Shown in pieces: positions 55,070-64,000 of a DNA stretch of 64,000 nt. The translations under genes and the position numbers were made by a program. The stretch is from Polaromonas sp. (GTDB lineage Bacteria > Pseudomonadota > Gammaproteobacteria > Burkholderiales > Burkholderiaceae_C). The stretch lies in the NCBI GenBank assembly GCA_013297865.1, contig JAAFIP010000009.1, positions 1-64,000 of the forward strand. Direction: 5' to 3'. Each line of letters opens with the position of its first letter. The stretch's first letter is position 1. The notes beneath the pieces were generated by a model. That model did no database searches. It was given only the letters and a program-made list of their open reading frames with translations, and had not been told where the DNA came from.

Positions 55070-55085
55070 AGTTCAGTAACGAACT
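55070..55085. promoter_or_regulatory. candidate MarR operator
   Basis: AGTTCAGTAACGAACT has inverted AGTTC/GAACT arms around a 6-base centre. It lies between the marR start (55063) and the divergent hydrolase start (55134). A further half-site GAACTAATT follows at about 55101-55109. The size and location suit autoregulation by the MarR protein. Confidence 0.55.
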
Positions 55086-55133
55086 ATAATGGTAAATTAA
55101 TGAACTAATTATAAACCTTCTAAACACATCATC

Positions 55134-56147
55134 ATGCTAGAAATGCTCAGCCCCACAGCAGGCGATTTGGTGCGCTTTGCGGCCACCGTGGTCAAGGTGC
55201 GCAGAGAACTTACCCGCGCCATGAAAGACAACCCCGCCATAGCCAAGGCACGTGCTGTGGACATTTTCTGCGCGCCACCAGCGGCTGCCCGTCGTGCACC
55301 CAATATTGAGCGGCTAAAGCATGACACTCAACGCTTTTTTGGCTGGAAGTCAGCCCAGTGGGCCTCGTTTGAAGCACCCGTGAAGGCATTGCTGGCCAGT
55401 GCCTTGCGCAGTCAACTGGTGCACGATGGCTATAAAGTGCAGTGCTATCACTGGCTTCCCAGCCACGCTGCACCCACTGCAAAGCCGCGTGCCAGCGCGG
55501 GCCGCATGCTGCTGTGCCACGGCTGGGAGGGCTACGGCCTGAACTTTGCGCTGTTGATTGCCAAGGCACTGGAGGCGGGCTATGAAGTGCACACCTTTGA
55601 TCACCTTGCGCATGGCGCAAGCGAGGGCACTCTCAGTGGCTTGCCCAGAGTGTTGGACACCTTGCTGACAGTGGCCCAGCACATCCATATGCAACATGGC
55701 GCAATTGATGTGTTGATGGGCCATTCGCTCGGCGGTGCGGCAGTGTCATGGGCTGCAGCTCACCGCGCCATCACACCAAGCAGCGTCGTGCTGCTGGCAC
55801 CGTTTTACGACACCTATGAACTGTCTGCGCAATGGGCCAAGGTGCATTTGTTGTCCGATGAGGTTCGCCAGTTGCTGCAGCAAGGACTGGAGGAAGCCTC
55901 AGGAAAAACTTTTGACGACTTCATGCCACCTGCGCTCGCCGCCCTGTATAACAAACAACCTAAGCTGCGCACGCTCATTGTGCACGACAGGGCTGACATG
56001 ATCACCAACTATCGACACAGTGCTGAGCTTGCCAAGCTCAGTCCCCACATACAACTGCACACGGCCCGTAAGTTGGGCCATATTGCCGTTCTGGCAGATG
56101 AGGCATGTGCAGATGTGGTGATGGATTTTGTGCAAAACACAATGTAA
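55134..56147 (+). CDS. alpha/beta hydrolase (serine-aminopeptidase-like, lipase/acyltransferase type)
   Basis: The 337-residue protein has an N-terminal helical extension of about 90 residues. The hydrolase core follows: the oxyanion segment LLCHGWEGYGLNFALL, the nucleophile elbow LMGHSLGGAAVSWA (serine about residue 197), the acid near IVHDRADMITNY and the histidine in KLGHIAVLADE. The 'Hydrolase_4' look suggests action on an ester or amide of a lipid or xenobiotic. Divergence from marR suggests induction by its substrate. An ATG at 55143 is an alternative start. Confidence 0.85.
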   Translation: MLEMLSPTAGDLVRFAATVVKVRRELTRAMKDNPAIAKARAVDIFCAPPAAARRAPNIERLKHDTQRFFGWKSAQWASFEAPVKALLASALRSQLVHDGYKVQCYHWLPSHAAPTAKPRASAGRMLLCHGWEGYGLNFALLIAKALEAGYEVHTFDHLAHGASEGTLSGLPRVLDTLLTVAQHIHMQHGAIDVLMGHSLGGAAVSWAAAHRAITPSSVVLLAPFYDTYELSAQWAKVHLLSDEVRQLLQQGLEEASGKTFDDFMPPALAALYNKQPKLRTLIVHDRADMITNYRHSAELAKLSPHIQLHTARKLGHIAVLADEACADVVMDFVQNTM

Positions 56148-56166
56148 ATTACCATCCGGTATTAAA

Positions 56167-56196
56167 TTGAACTGTATAGTTTAAATGCACTACAAT
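56167..56196 (+). promoter_or_regulatory. sigma-70-type promoter candidate for the HiPIP gene
   Basis: TTGAAC (56167-56172) and TACAAT (56191-56196) are separated by 18 bases, 62 bases before the HiPIP start codon. The match is good for a minus-35/minus-10 pair in a gap of 111 bases between genes on the same strand. No other signal in the gap fits better. Confidence 0.5.
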
Positions 56197-56258
56197 TCAA
56201 GTTGATCTGCTGCCTATTTCGGTCAGACAATCATCTTCCAAGCCATCAGGACACCTCC

Positions 56259-56570
56259 ATGACCAGCCGTCGCCAATTCATGATCCAGTTCAGTGCTGCC
56301 AGCGCCGCCATCGGCAGCGCCACGCTCGCGTCTGCACAAAAGCCGCCCTTGCTCACCGAAGCAGACCCACAGGCCAAAGCACTTGGCTATTTTGCTGACG
56401 CTACCAAAACCGACAAGGTCAAATACCCCAAATACGCTGCAGGCCAGATCTGCAGCAACTGCGCGCTCTACCAAGGCCAAGCCGCTGATGCTGCAGGGGG
56501 CTGCCCCCTGTTTGCAGGCAAGCAGGTAGCTGGCAAAGCCTGGTGCAGCGCCTGGGCCAAAAAAGCCTGA
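56259..56570 (+). CDS. high-potential iron-sulfur protein (HiPIP)
   Basis: The 103-residue product has a twin-arginine signal (MTSRRQFMIQF) and a mature domain with four cysteines, Cys65, Cys68, Cys82 and Cys96, in the spacing of a HiPIP [4Fe-4S] site (C-x2-C-x13-C-x13-C). Folded in the cytoplasm and exported by Tat, it carries single electrons in the periplasm between the bc1 complex and oxidases or reaction centres. The start at the ATG directly before the RR motif is clear; the longer frame adds nothing. Confidence 0.94.
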   Translation: MTSRRQFMIQFSAASAAIGSATLASAQKPPLLTEADPQAKALGYFADATKTDKVKYPKYAAGQICSNCALYQGQAADAAGGCPLFAGKQVAGKAWCSAWAKKA

Positions 56571-56583
56571 TGTAGAGGCCACC

Positions 56584-56946
56584 ATGGCCTACCGCCTGCT
56601 CGCCGACGCATTGCTGGTCCTGCATGGACTGTTCATTGTGTTTGCGGTGCTTGGCGGTCTGGCGGTGTTGTGGCGCCGCTGGATGCTGCTGGTGCATCTG
56701 ACTTGCGCGCTGTGGGCCGCCACCGTAGTAGGCATGGGTTGGATATGCCCGCTCACGCCACTGGAGCAGCGCTTTCGCCTGGCTGCCGGGCAGGCGGGCT
56801 ATAGCGGTGGCTTTATCGAGCATTACCTCATGTCAGCCATCTACCCCGACGGCTTGACCCGCAACGTGCAAATGGTTTTGAGCTTCGCCGTGGTGCTGGT
56901 CAATGTGCTGATCTACCGGGCGGTATACAAGCGATTGCGCAGCTAA
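56584..56946 (+). CDS. DUF2784 membrane protein
   Basis: The 120-residue protein has three to four hydrophobic helices and the DUF2784 pattern LLADALLVLHGLFIVFAVLGG, WICPLTPLEQRFRLAAGQAGYSGGFIEHYL and LIYRAVYKRLR. It is an inner-membrane protein of unknown role. It follows the HiPIP gene by 13 bases and is probably on the same transcript. Its stop codon overlaps the end of the convergent racemase-like gene. Confidence 0.88.
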   Translation: MAYRLLADALLVLHGLFIVFAVLGGLAVLWRRWMLLVHLTCALWAATVVGMGWICPLTPLEQRFRLAAGQAGYSGGFIEHYLMSAIYPDGLTRNVQMVLSFAVVLVNVLIYRAVYKRLRS

Positions 56947-57677
56947 AGCCGCATAGCATCAGCCATGCCCTGCCACTGAACGTCAAAGCCTGCGCTGCTG
57001 CGCACGGGCGCTGGTAATGCATTGCCCATCACTACTTGGGCTCCCGCATGCACGCTGTCGATAACAGGCAGCTCCACAGCACTTTGCACCAGCGCGGCAA
57101 AACCCGCCAAGCCCGCACCACCCAGAATGATGGATTTCACGCCACGGCCCGCAGCGCGCTGGCAGGCCGCACTCAGCACCTTGATGGCCAACTCAGGCTC
57201 TGCCAGAAGTTGCGCACCCGTTTGCTCTACCGTTTCGATATTCTGCAAATGCGCTGCATACCCGAGCGACAGAGCCAACCGCTGCAGCATGGGCTGCCAG
57301 CGCAGGCCGCCGGTGACGATAGCAAATGGCCCGTAAGCCGAGGCTTGCATAAAGGATGCTTCTGCCAGCCCCGTCACAGGGCTGGCACAGCTGTCGCGCA
57401 GGGCATGCAGGCCCGGGTCGCCAAAACAGCCAATCAGCACACGCTCAGGTGGCTGCCCTTCGGGAGAGTTCTTGACGGCGTGTGCCCAAGCGTCCAACAG
57501 GGCATGGCCTGCTACAGCGTAGCTGGCCTCACAGGCTATATAGGGCGCGCCAAAGCGTGCCGTGACACAGCGTACATCCGTGCCCTTGGGCAATGCTTCT
57601 GGTAGATGCTGCTCCAGTCGCTGTGTGGTGGCTATCCCCGTGTTGGGGTTGATGACCAGAAGGCGTGTGGCAGCCAT
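56943..57677 (-). CDS. Asp/Glu/hydantoin racemase-like protein lacking one catalytic cysteine
   Basis: The 244-residue protein has the fold signatures of aspartate/glutamate/hydantoin racemases: LLVINPNTGIATTQRL at the start and VLIGCFGDPGLHALRD with Cys84. The second catalytic cysteine of the family, expected in LGCAG, is Gly187 in IILGGAGLAGFAAL. Two-base racemisation needs both thiols, so this protein is more likely a one-cysteine relative (decarboxylase- or isomerase-like) or a binding protein. It converges with the DUF2784 gene, overlapping by four bases. Confidence 0.85.
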   Translation of the reverse strand: MAATRLLVINPNTGIATTQRLEQHLPEALPKGTDVRCVTARFGAPYIACEASYAVAGHALLDAWAHAVKNSPEGQPPERVLIGCFGDPGLHALRDSCASPVTGLAEASFMQASAYGPFAIVTGGLRWQPMLQRLALSLGYAAHLQNIETVEQTGAQLLAEPELAIKVLSAACQRAAGRGVKSIILGGAGLAGFAALVQSAVELPVIDSVHAGAQVVMGNALPAPVRSSAGFDVQWQGMADAMRL

Positions 57678-57934
57678 GGGTATGTTGCGTTAGTTGGGTT
57701 GTGGATAGTAGCCAGCAGCCTGACTGCGCTGTTGGCTCAGAGCTGGCAATATACTCCACTACGGTATCGGCCATGATCTTGCCTTTGGTAGCCGTGGCTT
57801 TGGCGGGAGCACCCGTTGCGCCGTTGCGAGTAAGCTCATTGAACATCTAGATTTCCTTGATGCCAGGGTCTACAGCAGGAGTGGCGCCACGCGCATGCGC
57901 CATGTCTACCCAGTGCTTTTTATTGATGCATGGT
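57678..57934 (-). pseudogene. unrecognised stretch, possible gene remnant after the cupin gene
   Basis: On the minus strand a frame different from the cupin frame is open from 58257 to 57850 and reads protein-like at its end (EDPWSLRWRTEPCINKKHW, then DPGIKEI), stopping at TAG 57849-57847. The same frame resumes at once with MFNELTRNGATGAPAKATATK. Either the cupin gene once had a longer C-terminus, cut by a frameshift, or this is the relic of another gene. I recognise no family and cannot exclude that it is simply non-coding. Confidence 0.25.
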
Positions 57935-58435
57935 TCAGTGCGCCATCGCAGGCTCCATGGATCTTCGATGGATGTGACCTGCAGCCGAATTGGCTTTGGC
58001 GGTCTGGTAGTGCCAGTCAATGTCGAGCATGCCTGCAAGATTGCCTTTATCGTCAAAGCCGCCGATCGGCCCAAACATGAAACCCAGTAGTAACAACCCC
58101 TTGGGGCCTGTAAATGGTTGATGGGTGATACCCCCTGCTTCAACCAAATAGTCGCCCTGGAAGACTTCACCATGCTCATAGCCAAAGCCGCCATCGAGGA
58201 TGTAAGCGTGCGCCGCACCAAAGTGCTTGTGCACGCCTGCGATGGTGCCGGGGTCAACTTTTAAAAGTATCACCAGCAGGCTGGACGCGTCGTCGCAGTG
58301 AAGCAGCTTGAAGTGGGTGCCAGGCATTCCCCAAGGGGTCCAGGGAATCTCCTTGGTGCGAACGATCAGTGAGCCGTCTGGATAGGACAGTGAAATTTTG
58401 GGATCGGTCCCGCTAGTAGCATGCGTAACTAACAT
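57935..58435 (-). CDS. cupin-domain protein
   Basis: The 166-residue protein is a single cupin barrel. KVDPGTIAGVHKHFGAAHAYILDGGFGYEHG gives the first motif (His, His, Glu-like position replaced by Tyr/Leu), and GGITHQPFTGPKGLLLLGFMFG the second. It looks like the cupin group that includes 2,4'-dihydroxyacetophenone dioxygenase-like and ChrR-like proteins, which bind a divalent metal. I started at ATG 58435 with GGAG nine bases upstream. A TTG lies at 58450. It is divergent from an AraC-type regulator with 187 bases between the starts. Confidence 0.82.
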   Translation of the reverse strand: MLVTHATSGTDPKISLSYPDGSLIVRTKEIPWTPWGMPGTHFKLLHCDDASSLLVILLKVDPGTIAGVHKHFGAAHAYILDGGFGYEHGEVFQGDYLVEAGGITHQPFTGPKGLLLLGFMFGPIGGFDDKGNLAGMLDIDWHYQTAKANSAAGHIHRRSMEPAMAH

Positions 58436-58622
58436 GAGGTGTATCTCCAATGGATGGTGTGATCTTTACATGTGATGGCAATATAGCCAGACGCATCGTG
58501 CATCGACAGCACCTCGTACCTTTTCGGGTTAACCCGAGAATTGCAGCCTATGGCTTCAGTAATGTCGGTATTTCGACAGTGCAGCGCTATTGCAAAAGTG
58601 CCTGAGCATGTAAGATGTTTTT

Positions 58623-59507
58623 ATGTTGACTCCCACCCAGCATTCCGTGCACCAGATCGGTACCCTTGCCCGTGTGGAACCAGACTTGCTGATTTCAGCT
58701 GGTGCAGGCTCGATCTTGGGGGCTGTGTGGACACACGCACCCATCATGGCAAAGGTCACCAACCTTGCCCAGCATGCCGTTGTGCTGCATCTCTCCGGCT
58801 CGACTTTGGTGGACAAATGGCGCGGCGGGTGCATGGTAGGGCATGGTTCGCGCATTGGCAGCGTATCCCTGGTGCCAGCACAGGTGGATACCCAGTGGGT
58901 ACTTCATGGCCCCTCCAGGGTTGCTCACATCTATATTGATCCGCAATACGTGGCCCAAGCTGCATGCGCCCATGGCATGCAGAGGTCTGTCGAGTTTCGG
59001 GATTTTTTTGCAGAAACAGACGAGGTGCTGGCTTCCATGGTGCGGTTGGTGATCGCCCAGGAACAGGCTGGCACTCTGGATGAGCTGGGCCACGATCAAA
59101 TGATGTCGATGATGGTTGGCCATCTGCTGCGCCGGTATGCGCTAGACCAGTCTTTGCCAGCAGCCCAGCCGCGTGTGACGCTGACCGCAGCGACCCTGCG
59201 CAAAGTGTTTGAACACATAGAAGATCGACTCTCAGCCAAGCTGAGGTTGTCTGAGCTGGCTGCATTGGTGCATATATCTGAGGATCATTTTTTGCGATCC
59301 TTTAAAGCTGCTGTTGGCAAGACTCCTCATCAATATGTGTTGGCGCAGAGGCTTGCACGTACCCGCGAATTGCTTGTGCGTACTCAGCGACCCATTGCAG
59401 ACATAGCCCAGGCTGCGGGCTTCAAAGGTGCGAGTCATTTTTCGGCAACCTTTCGGGCACATATTGGTATATCGCCTAGCGATTGGCGAGAGCAGCACAG
59501 ACAATGA
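58623..59507 (+). CDS. AraC-family transcriptional regulator
   Basis: The 294-residue protein has an N-terminal cupin-like sensor domain (about residues 1-170) and a C-terminal AraC double helix-turn-helix: LRLSELAALVHISEDHFLRSFKAAVGKTPHQYVLAQRLARTRELL and IADIAQAAGFKGASHFSATFRAHIGISPSDW. It probably activates the divergent cupin gene in response to a small organic ligand. The terminator hairpin begins three bases after its stop codon. Confidence 0.93.
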   Translation: MLTPTQHSVHQIGTLARVEPDLLISAGAGSILGAVWTHAPIMAKVTNLAQHAVVLHLSGSTLVDKWRGGCMVGHGSRIGSVSLVPAQVDTQWVLHGPSRVAHIYIDPQYVAQAACAHGMQRSVEFRDFFAETDEVLASMVRLVIAQEQAGTLDELGHDQMMSMMVGHLLRRYALDQSLPAAQPRVTLTAATLRKVFEHIEDRLSAKLRLSELAALVHISEDHFLRSFKAAVGKTPHQYVLAQRLARTRELLVRTQRPIADIAQAAGFKGASHFSATFRAHIGISPSDWREQHRQ

Positions 59508-59509
59508 AA

Positions 59510-59531
59510 AAAGCCACCCGAAGGTGGCTTT
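59510..59531 (-). terminator. intrinsic terminator shared by ohr and the AraC gene
   Basis: AAAGCCACC-CGAA-GGTGGCTTT forms a 9-bp stem with a tetraloop (UUCG on the minus-strand RNA). On the minus strand it is followed by TTTTTT (including the stem end), a full terminator for ohr, which ends at 59554. On the plus strand the T run is only TTT. It lies directly after the AraC stop. The same hairpin recurs at 62435-62456. Confidence 0.88.
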
Positions 59532-59553
59532 GTAAGGAGAGTTGTCTAGCGAC

Positions 59554-59976
59554 TTAAACCAGGTTCAGCGTCACATCGATATTGCCTCGCGTGGCGTTGG
59601 AGTAGGGGCACACCACATGGGCTTTGTTGATCAGGTCCTGCGCCGCGGCGCGGTCCATGCCGGGGATGCTGATGTCGAGTGTGACTTCAATGCCAAAACC
59701 GTTGGGGATGGGGCCAATGCCCACAGCGCCGGACACTTTGGTATCAGCAGGCACAGTGATCTTGGCCTGGCCTGCGACAAACTTCATCGCGCCTAAAAAG
59801 CAGGCGCTGTAGCCTGCGGCAAACAGCTGCTCGGGGTTGACCGCGCCGCCTGCGCCGCCCATTTCTTTGGGCACGCCCAGTTTGACATCCAGCAGGCCGT
59901 CGCTGCTGGCAGCGTGGCCGTCACGCCCGCCAGTGGCTGAGGCGTGGGCAGTGTAGATTACTTTGTCGAGGGACAT
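59554..59976 (-). CDS. ohr: organic hydroperoxide resistance protein Ohr
   Basis: The 140-residue protein is an OsmC/Ohr-fold peroxidase with both active cysteines: Cys59 in [12 protein letters not shown] and Cys123 in [31 protein letters not shown] is diagnostic. The enzyme reduces fatty-acid and other organic hydroperoxides with lipoyl- or thiol-linked electrons in the cytoplasm. No OhrR regulator gene adjoins it. It lies 102 bases downstream of katG, so this end of the window is a peroxide-defence locus. Confidence 0.95.
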   Translation of the reverse strand: MSLDKVIYTAHASATGGRDGHAASSDGLLDVKLGVPKEMGGAGGAVNPEQLFAAGYSACFLGAMKFVAGQAKITVPADTKVSGAVGIGPIPNGFGIEVTLDISIPGMDRAAAQDLINKAHVVCPYSNATRGNIDVTLNLV

Positions 59977-60078
59977 GGGGTTTCCTTTAGGCAGTGGAGG
60001 TAGGAGCGTGATTTTAAGTCTGCATGGGCAAACATGCTGGCGCCAGGCCGGATGGCCTGCGCACCAGCACCGCAGCCG

Positions 60079-62360
<2,282 letters not shown>

Positions 62361-62434
62361 GAAAATTAATATCTAATTGGTTTTGACTATATTGAATATT
62401 GAGAGCATTGAGTTACAAACCTTGAAGACGCAAA

Positions 62435-62456
62435 AAAGCCACCCGAAGGTGGCTTT
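62435..62456 (-). terminator. intrinsic terminator after the lysine-rich SWIB gene
   Basis: This is the same AAAGCCACC-CGAA-GGTGGCTTT hairpin as at 59510-59531, followed by T residues on the minus strand (TTTTTTG). It lies 42 bases after the stop codon of the SWIB gene and isolates katG from read-through. Confidence 0.88.
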
Positions 62457-62497
62457 GCTTGCAAGTGAATGCGTGTGCGCGTGAGCGCTAACGCAGA

Positions 62498-62953
62498 TTA
62501 CTTGGCGTGCTTGCCGATCAGACCGGCCATCTCGAACATGCTGACCTGTGCTTTGCCGAACACTTCTTTGAGCTTGGCATCGGCATTGATCATGCGCTTG
62601 TTGACTTTGTCCTGCAGACCATTCTTCTTGATGTAGACCCACAGCTTGCTCACGATTTCGGTACGTGGCAGGGCAGCAGCGCCGACAACGGCTTGCAGTG
62701 CGGGGCTCAGGTTCAACGCCTTCATGAAGGCAGCGTTGGGGGTGCGCTTTTTAGCGGGGGCTTTTTTTGCAGCAGCTTTTTTGGCGGGGGCTGCTTTTTT
62801 GGCAGGAGCCGCTTTCTTCGCTGGAGCAGCCTTCTTGGCTGGGGCCTTCTTCGCTACAGCTTTCTTAGCTGGAGCTTTTTTAGCTGCAGCTTTCTTAGCT
62901 GGAGCCTTCTTTGCGGCAGGTTTCTTTGCCGCAGCTTTTTTCGCAGTTGCCAT
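62498..62953 (-). CDS. lysine/alanine-rich SWIB-domain protein (histone H1-like tail)
   Basis: The 151-residue protein has a tail of repeated AAKKAPAKK units (residues 1-70), like eukaryotic histone H1, joined to a C-terminal SWIB/MDM2 domain (about residues 72-148). The SWIB part is visible in FMKALNLSPALQAVVGAAALPRTEIVSKLWVYIKKNGLQDKVNKRMINADAKLKEVFG. The basic tail would bind DNA without sequence preference; the SWIB domain may contact proteins. Such fusions are known in betaproteobacteria and chlamydiae as nucleoid-associated proteins. The gene stands alone with its own terminator. Confidence 0.93.
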   Translation of the reverse strand: MATAKKAAAKKPAAKKAPAKKAAAKKAPAKKAVAKKAPAKKAAPAKKAAPAKKAAPAKKAAAKKAPAKKRTPNAAFMKALNLSPALQAVVGAAALPRTEIVSKLWVYIKKNGLQDKVNKRMINADAKLKEVFGKAQVSMFEMAGLIGKHAK

Positions 62954-63131
62954 GATTGAAGTTCCTTATCTTGAAGTTAATTAACTGCTAGTGACTCTCA
63001 TGCTTCACTAACAAAACGGATGCTACTGGAAAAGGAGCATTTTCTCCAGAGGAAAATCATGTTTTTGTAAAGTTTTTTTGCGCTGCTGCGACGCGCTGGC
63101 GCAGCAGGCGGCCTCTTGCTGCGCTGCAGCG

Positions 63132-64000
63132 CTAGGCCCTGAGCTTGGCCGCAAAGATCAAGACCACGCCCGCAAGGATCACACCTGAGGCAATCCATTC
63201 GCTGAAACTGACAATTTCTGCGGCCAAAACCACCCCTAAAAACAGCGCAATCACCGGGTTCACAAACGCATAACTGGTGGCCAAAGCAGGCGATGCATGG
63301 GCCAGCAAATACAGATACGCGCTGAAGGCTACCAGCGAGCCAAATACCACCAGATACAGCCAGGCTGCCGCTGCCAGCGGCTGGGGCGGCCACGAAAACT
63401 GCTCACCTAAAACCATAGCAATCACCATTAACACCGCGCCACCACACAACATTTCGCTGGCAAAGCCCACCGGCCCCGGTGCCAGTGGCAGACGTGTGGT
63501 CTGCAGCACCGAGCCCAGAGACCACATCAAAGTCGCCCCGCCAATGGCCATTAAACCCACCGTAGAGGCACTAAAACTGCGTCCCTGTACCAGCAGCACT
63601 ACGCCGACCATCCCCACCACCATGCCCGCCCATTCCAGCCGCGCAGGCCGCTTGCCCCACAGCAGGCCCCAGGCACTCACCAGCATCGGCACCACGGCAA
63701 TAAAGGTGGCAATCAAACCCGAACCAATCGTCTGAGAGGCGGTGGCGGTGAGTCCCATGCCCCCTGCCAGCATCAAACTGCCAATCACGAAAGCGTTGCG
63801 CCACTGCGACACTGAAGGCAGCTTTTCTCCCCGTAAAACCATAAAACCCATAAGGAAAACGCCTGCAGTCAGGAAGCGCGTGCCCATCTGGAAGAAGGGT
63901 GGAAAGCTCACCAGCGCGTAGCGGATGGCCAGATAGGTCGATCCCCAGACGATATAGCAGGCCAGCAGGGCGGGCACGATGAAGCGGGGTGGGGTGGGAG
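63132..64000 (-). CDS. EamA/DMT-family transporter (YedA-like), start beyond window
   Basis: The visible 289 codons encode ten hydrophobic helices arranged as two EamA repeats. The first begins CYIVWGSTYLAIRYALVSFPP and the second at about AIGGATLMWSLGSVLQTTRLP. It ends VILAGVVLIFAAKLRA, the usual end of YedA/RhaT-like exporters. A GTG at 63977 could start translation, but the frame stays open to the window edge (PTPPRFIV before it), so the true start probably lies outside. It exports an amino acid or other metabolite; substrate unknown. Confidence 0.88.
   Translation of the reverse strand, partial: PTPPRFIVPALLACYIVWGSTYLAIRYALVSFPPFFQMGTRFLTAGVFLMGFMVLRGEKLPSVSQWRNAFVIGSLMLAGGMGLTATASQTIGSGLIATFIAVVPMLVSAWGLLWGKRPARLEWAGMVVGMVGVVLLVQGRSFSASTVGLMAIGGATLMWSLGSVLQTTRLPLAPGPVGFASEMLCGGAVLMVIAMVLGEQFSWPPQPLAAAAWLYLVVFGSLVAFSAYLYLLAHASPALATSYAFVNPVIALFLGVVLAAEIVSFSEWIASGVILAGVVLIFAAKLRA

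Noticed and set aside
62750-62950. Tandem DNA repeats in the SWIB gene as a minisatellite
   Set aside because: The periodicity is explained by the AAKKAPAKK protein repeat and the frame is intact.
63070-63120. TGCTGCG/CGCAGCA hairpin after the EamA gene as a terminator
   Set aside because: On the transcribed (minus) strand the stem is followed by an A run, not a T run, so it does not fit intrinsic termination.

Overview
The window looks like a chromosomal stretch of a betaproteobacterium of the order Burkholderiales, most probably Comamonadaceae. The evidence is the protein families (Bug/TctC receptor, tripartite-free ABC and TRAP uptake genes, lysine-rich SWIB protein, TssQ-type lipoprotein, MoxR/VWA pair), the high-GC coding style, and a short dispersed intergenic repeat of the kind common in that family. 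The family assignment is an inference from gene content; no rRNA gene is present to settle it.

Layout. 0-5.4 kb: the end of an IS3-type insertion sequence abuts a degenerate GGDEF gene, followed by housekeeping genes dnaE and rlmB and a small lipoprotein. 5.4-9.6 kb (minus strand): a two-gene chromate transporter, a GNAT acetyltransferase, a TssQ-like lipoprotein and a Ser/Thr kinase with a PEGA tail. 9.7-12.1 kb: a YgiQ-type radical SAM protein, then tRNA-Arg(CCT). 12.3-16.2 kb (minus): a MoxR ATPase, a divergent metallo-beta-lactamase-fold protein, a small membrane protein, a GNAT enzyme and a CoxE-like VWA protein. 16.4-18.4 kb: cytochrome c4, an orphan ParA and a MaoC hydratase. 19-24.1 kb (minus): a spore-coat-U type chaperone-usher pilus operon. 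24.2-27 kb (minus): a PheA/MhpA-type flavin monooxygenase with DUF2783 and VOC partners.

27.2-45.1 kb is a carbohydrate-acid island. It has uronate dehydrogenase, an SMP-30 lactonase, a DctPQM TRAP transporter, a DHDPS-family enzyme, an IlvD/Edd sugar-acid dehydratase, a GntR/FCD regulator, an RraA-like protein and a Bug receptor. A CE15-like glucuronoyl esterase is divergent from a four-gene sugar ABC transporter plus a GH31 glycosidase. Together these would release, import and oxidise uronic acids or related aldonates toward 2-oxoglutarate semialdehyde. The semialdehyde dehydrogenase is not in the window.

45.1-64 kb is mixed: an alkyltransferase-like/TfoX fusion, a large hybrid histidine kinase, an N-formylglutamate hydrolase / acetylpolyamine deacetylase / FAD oxidoreductase operon, a DUF2805 protein beside a photolyase, a MarR regulator with a divergent hydrolase, a HiPIP, a racemase-like protein missing one catalytic cysteine, a cupin/AraC pair, peroxide defence genes ohr and katG, a lysine-rich SWIB protein, and a partial EamA transporter at the right edge.

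I found no CRISPR array, rRNA, prophage or complete secretion system. No single locus is clearly a new defence-type system. The strongest candidates for something not yet described are the IlvD/Edd-based uronate island with its 188-bp internal palindrome, the alkyltransferase-like/TfoX fusion, and the active-site-deficient racemase-like and metallo-beta-lactamase-like proteins.
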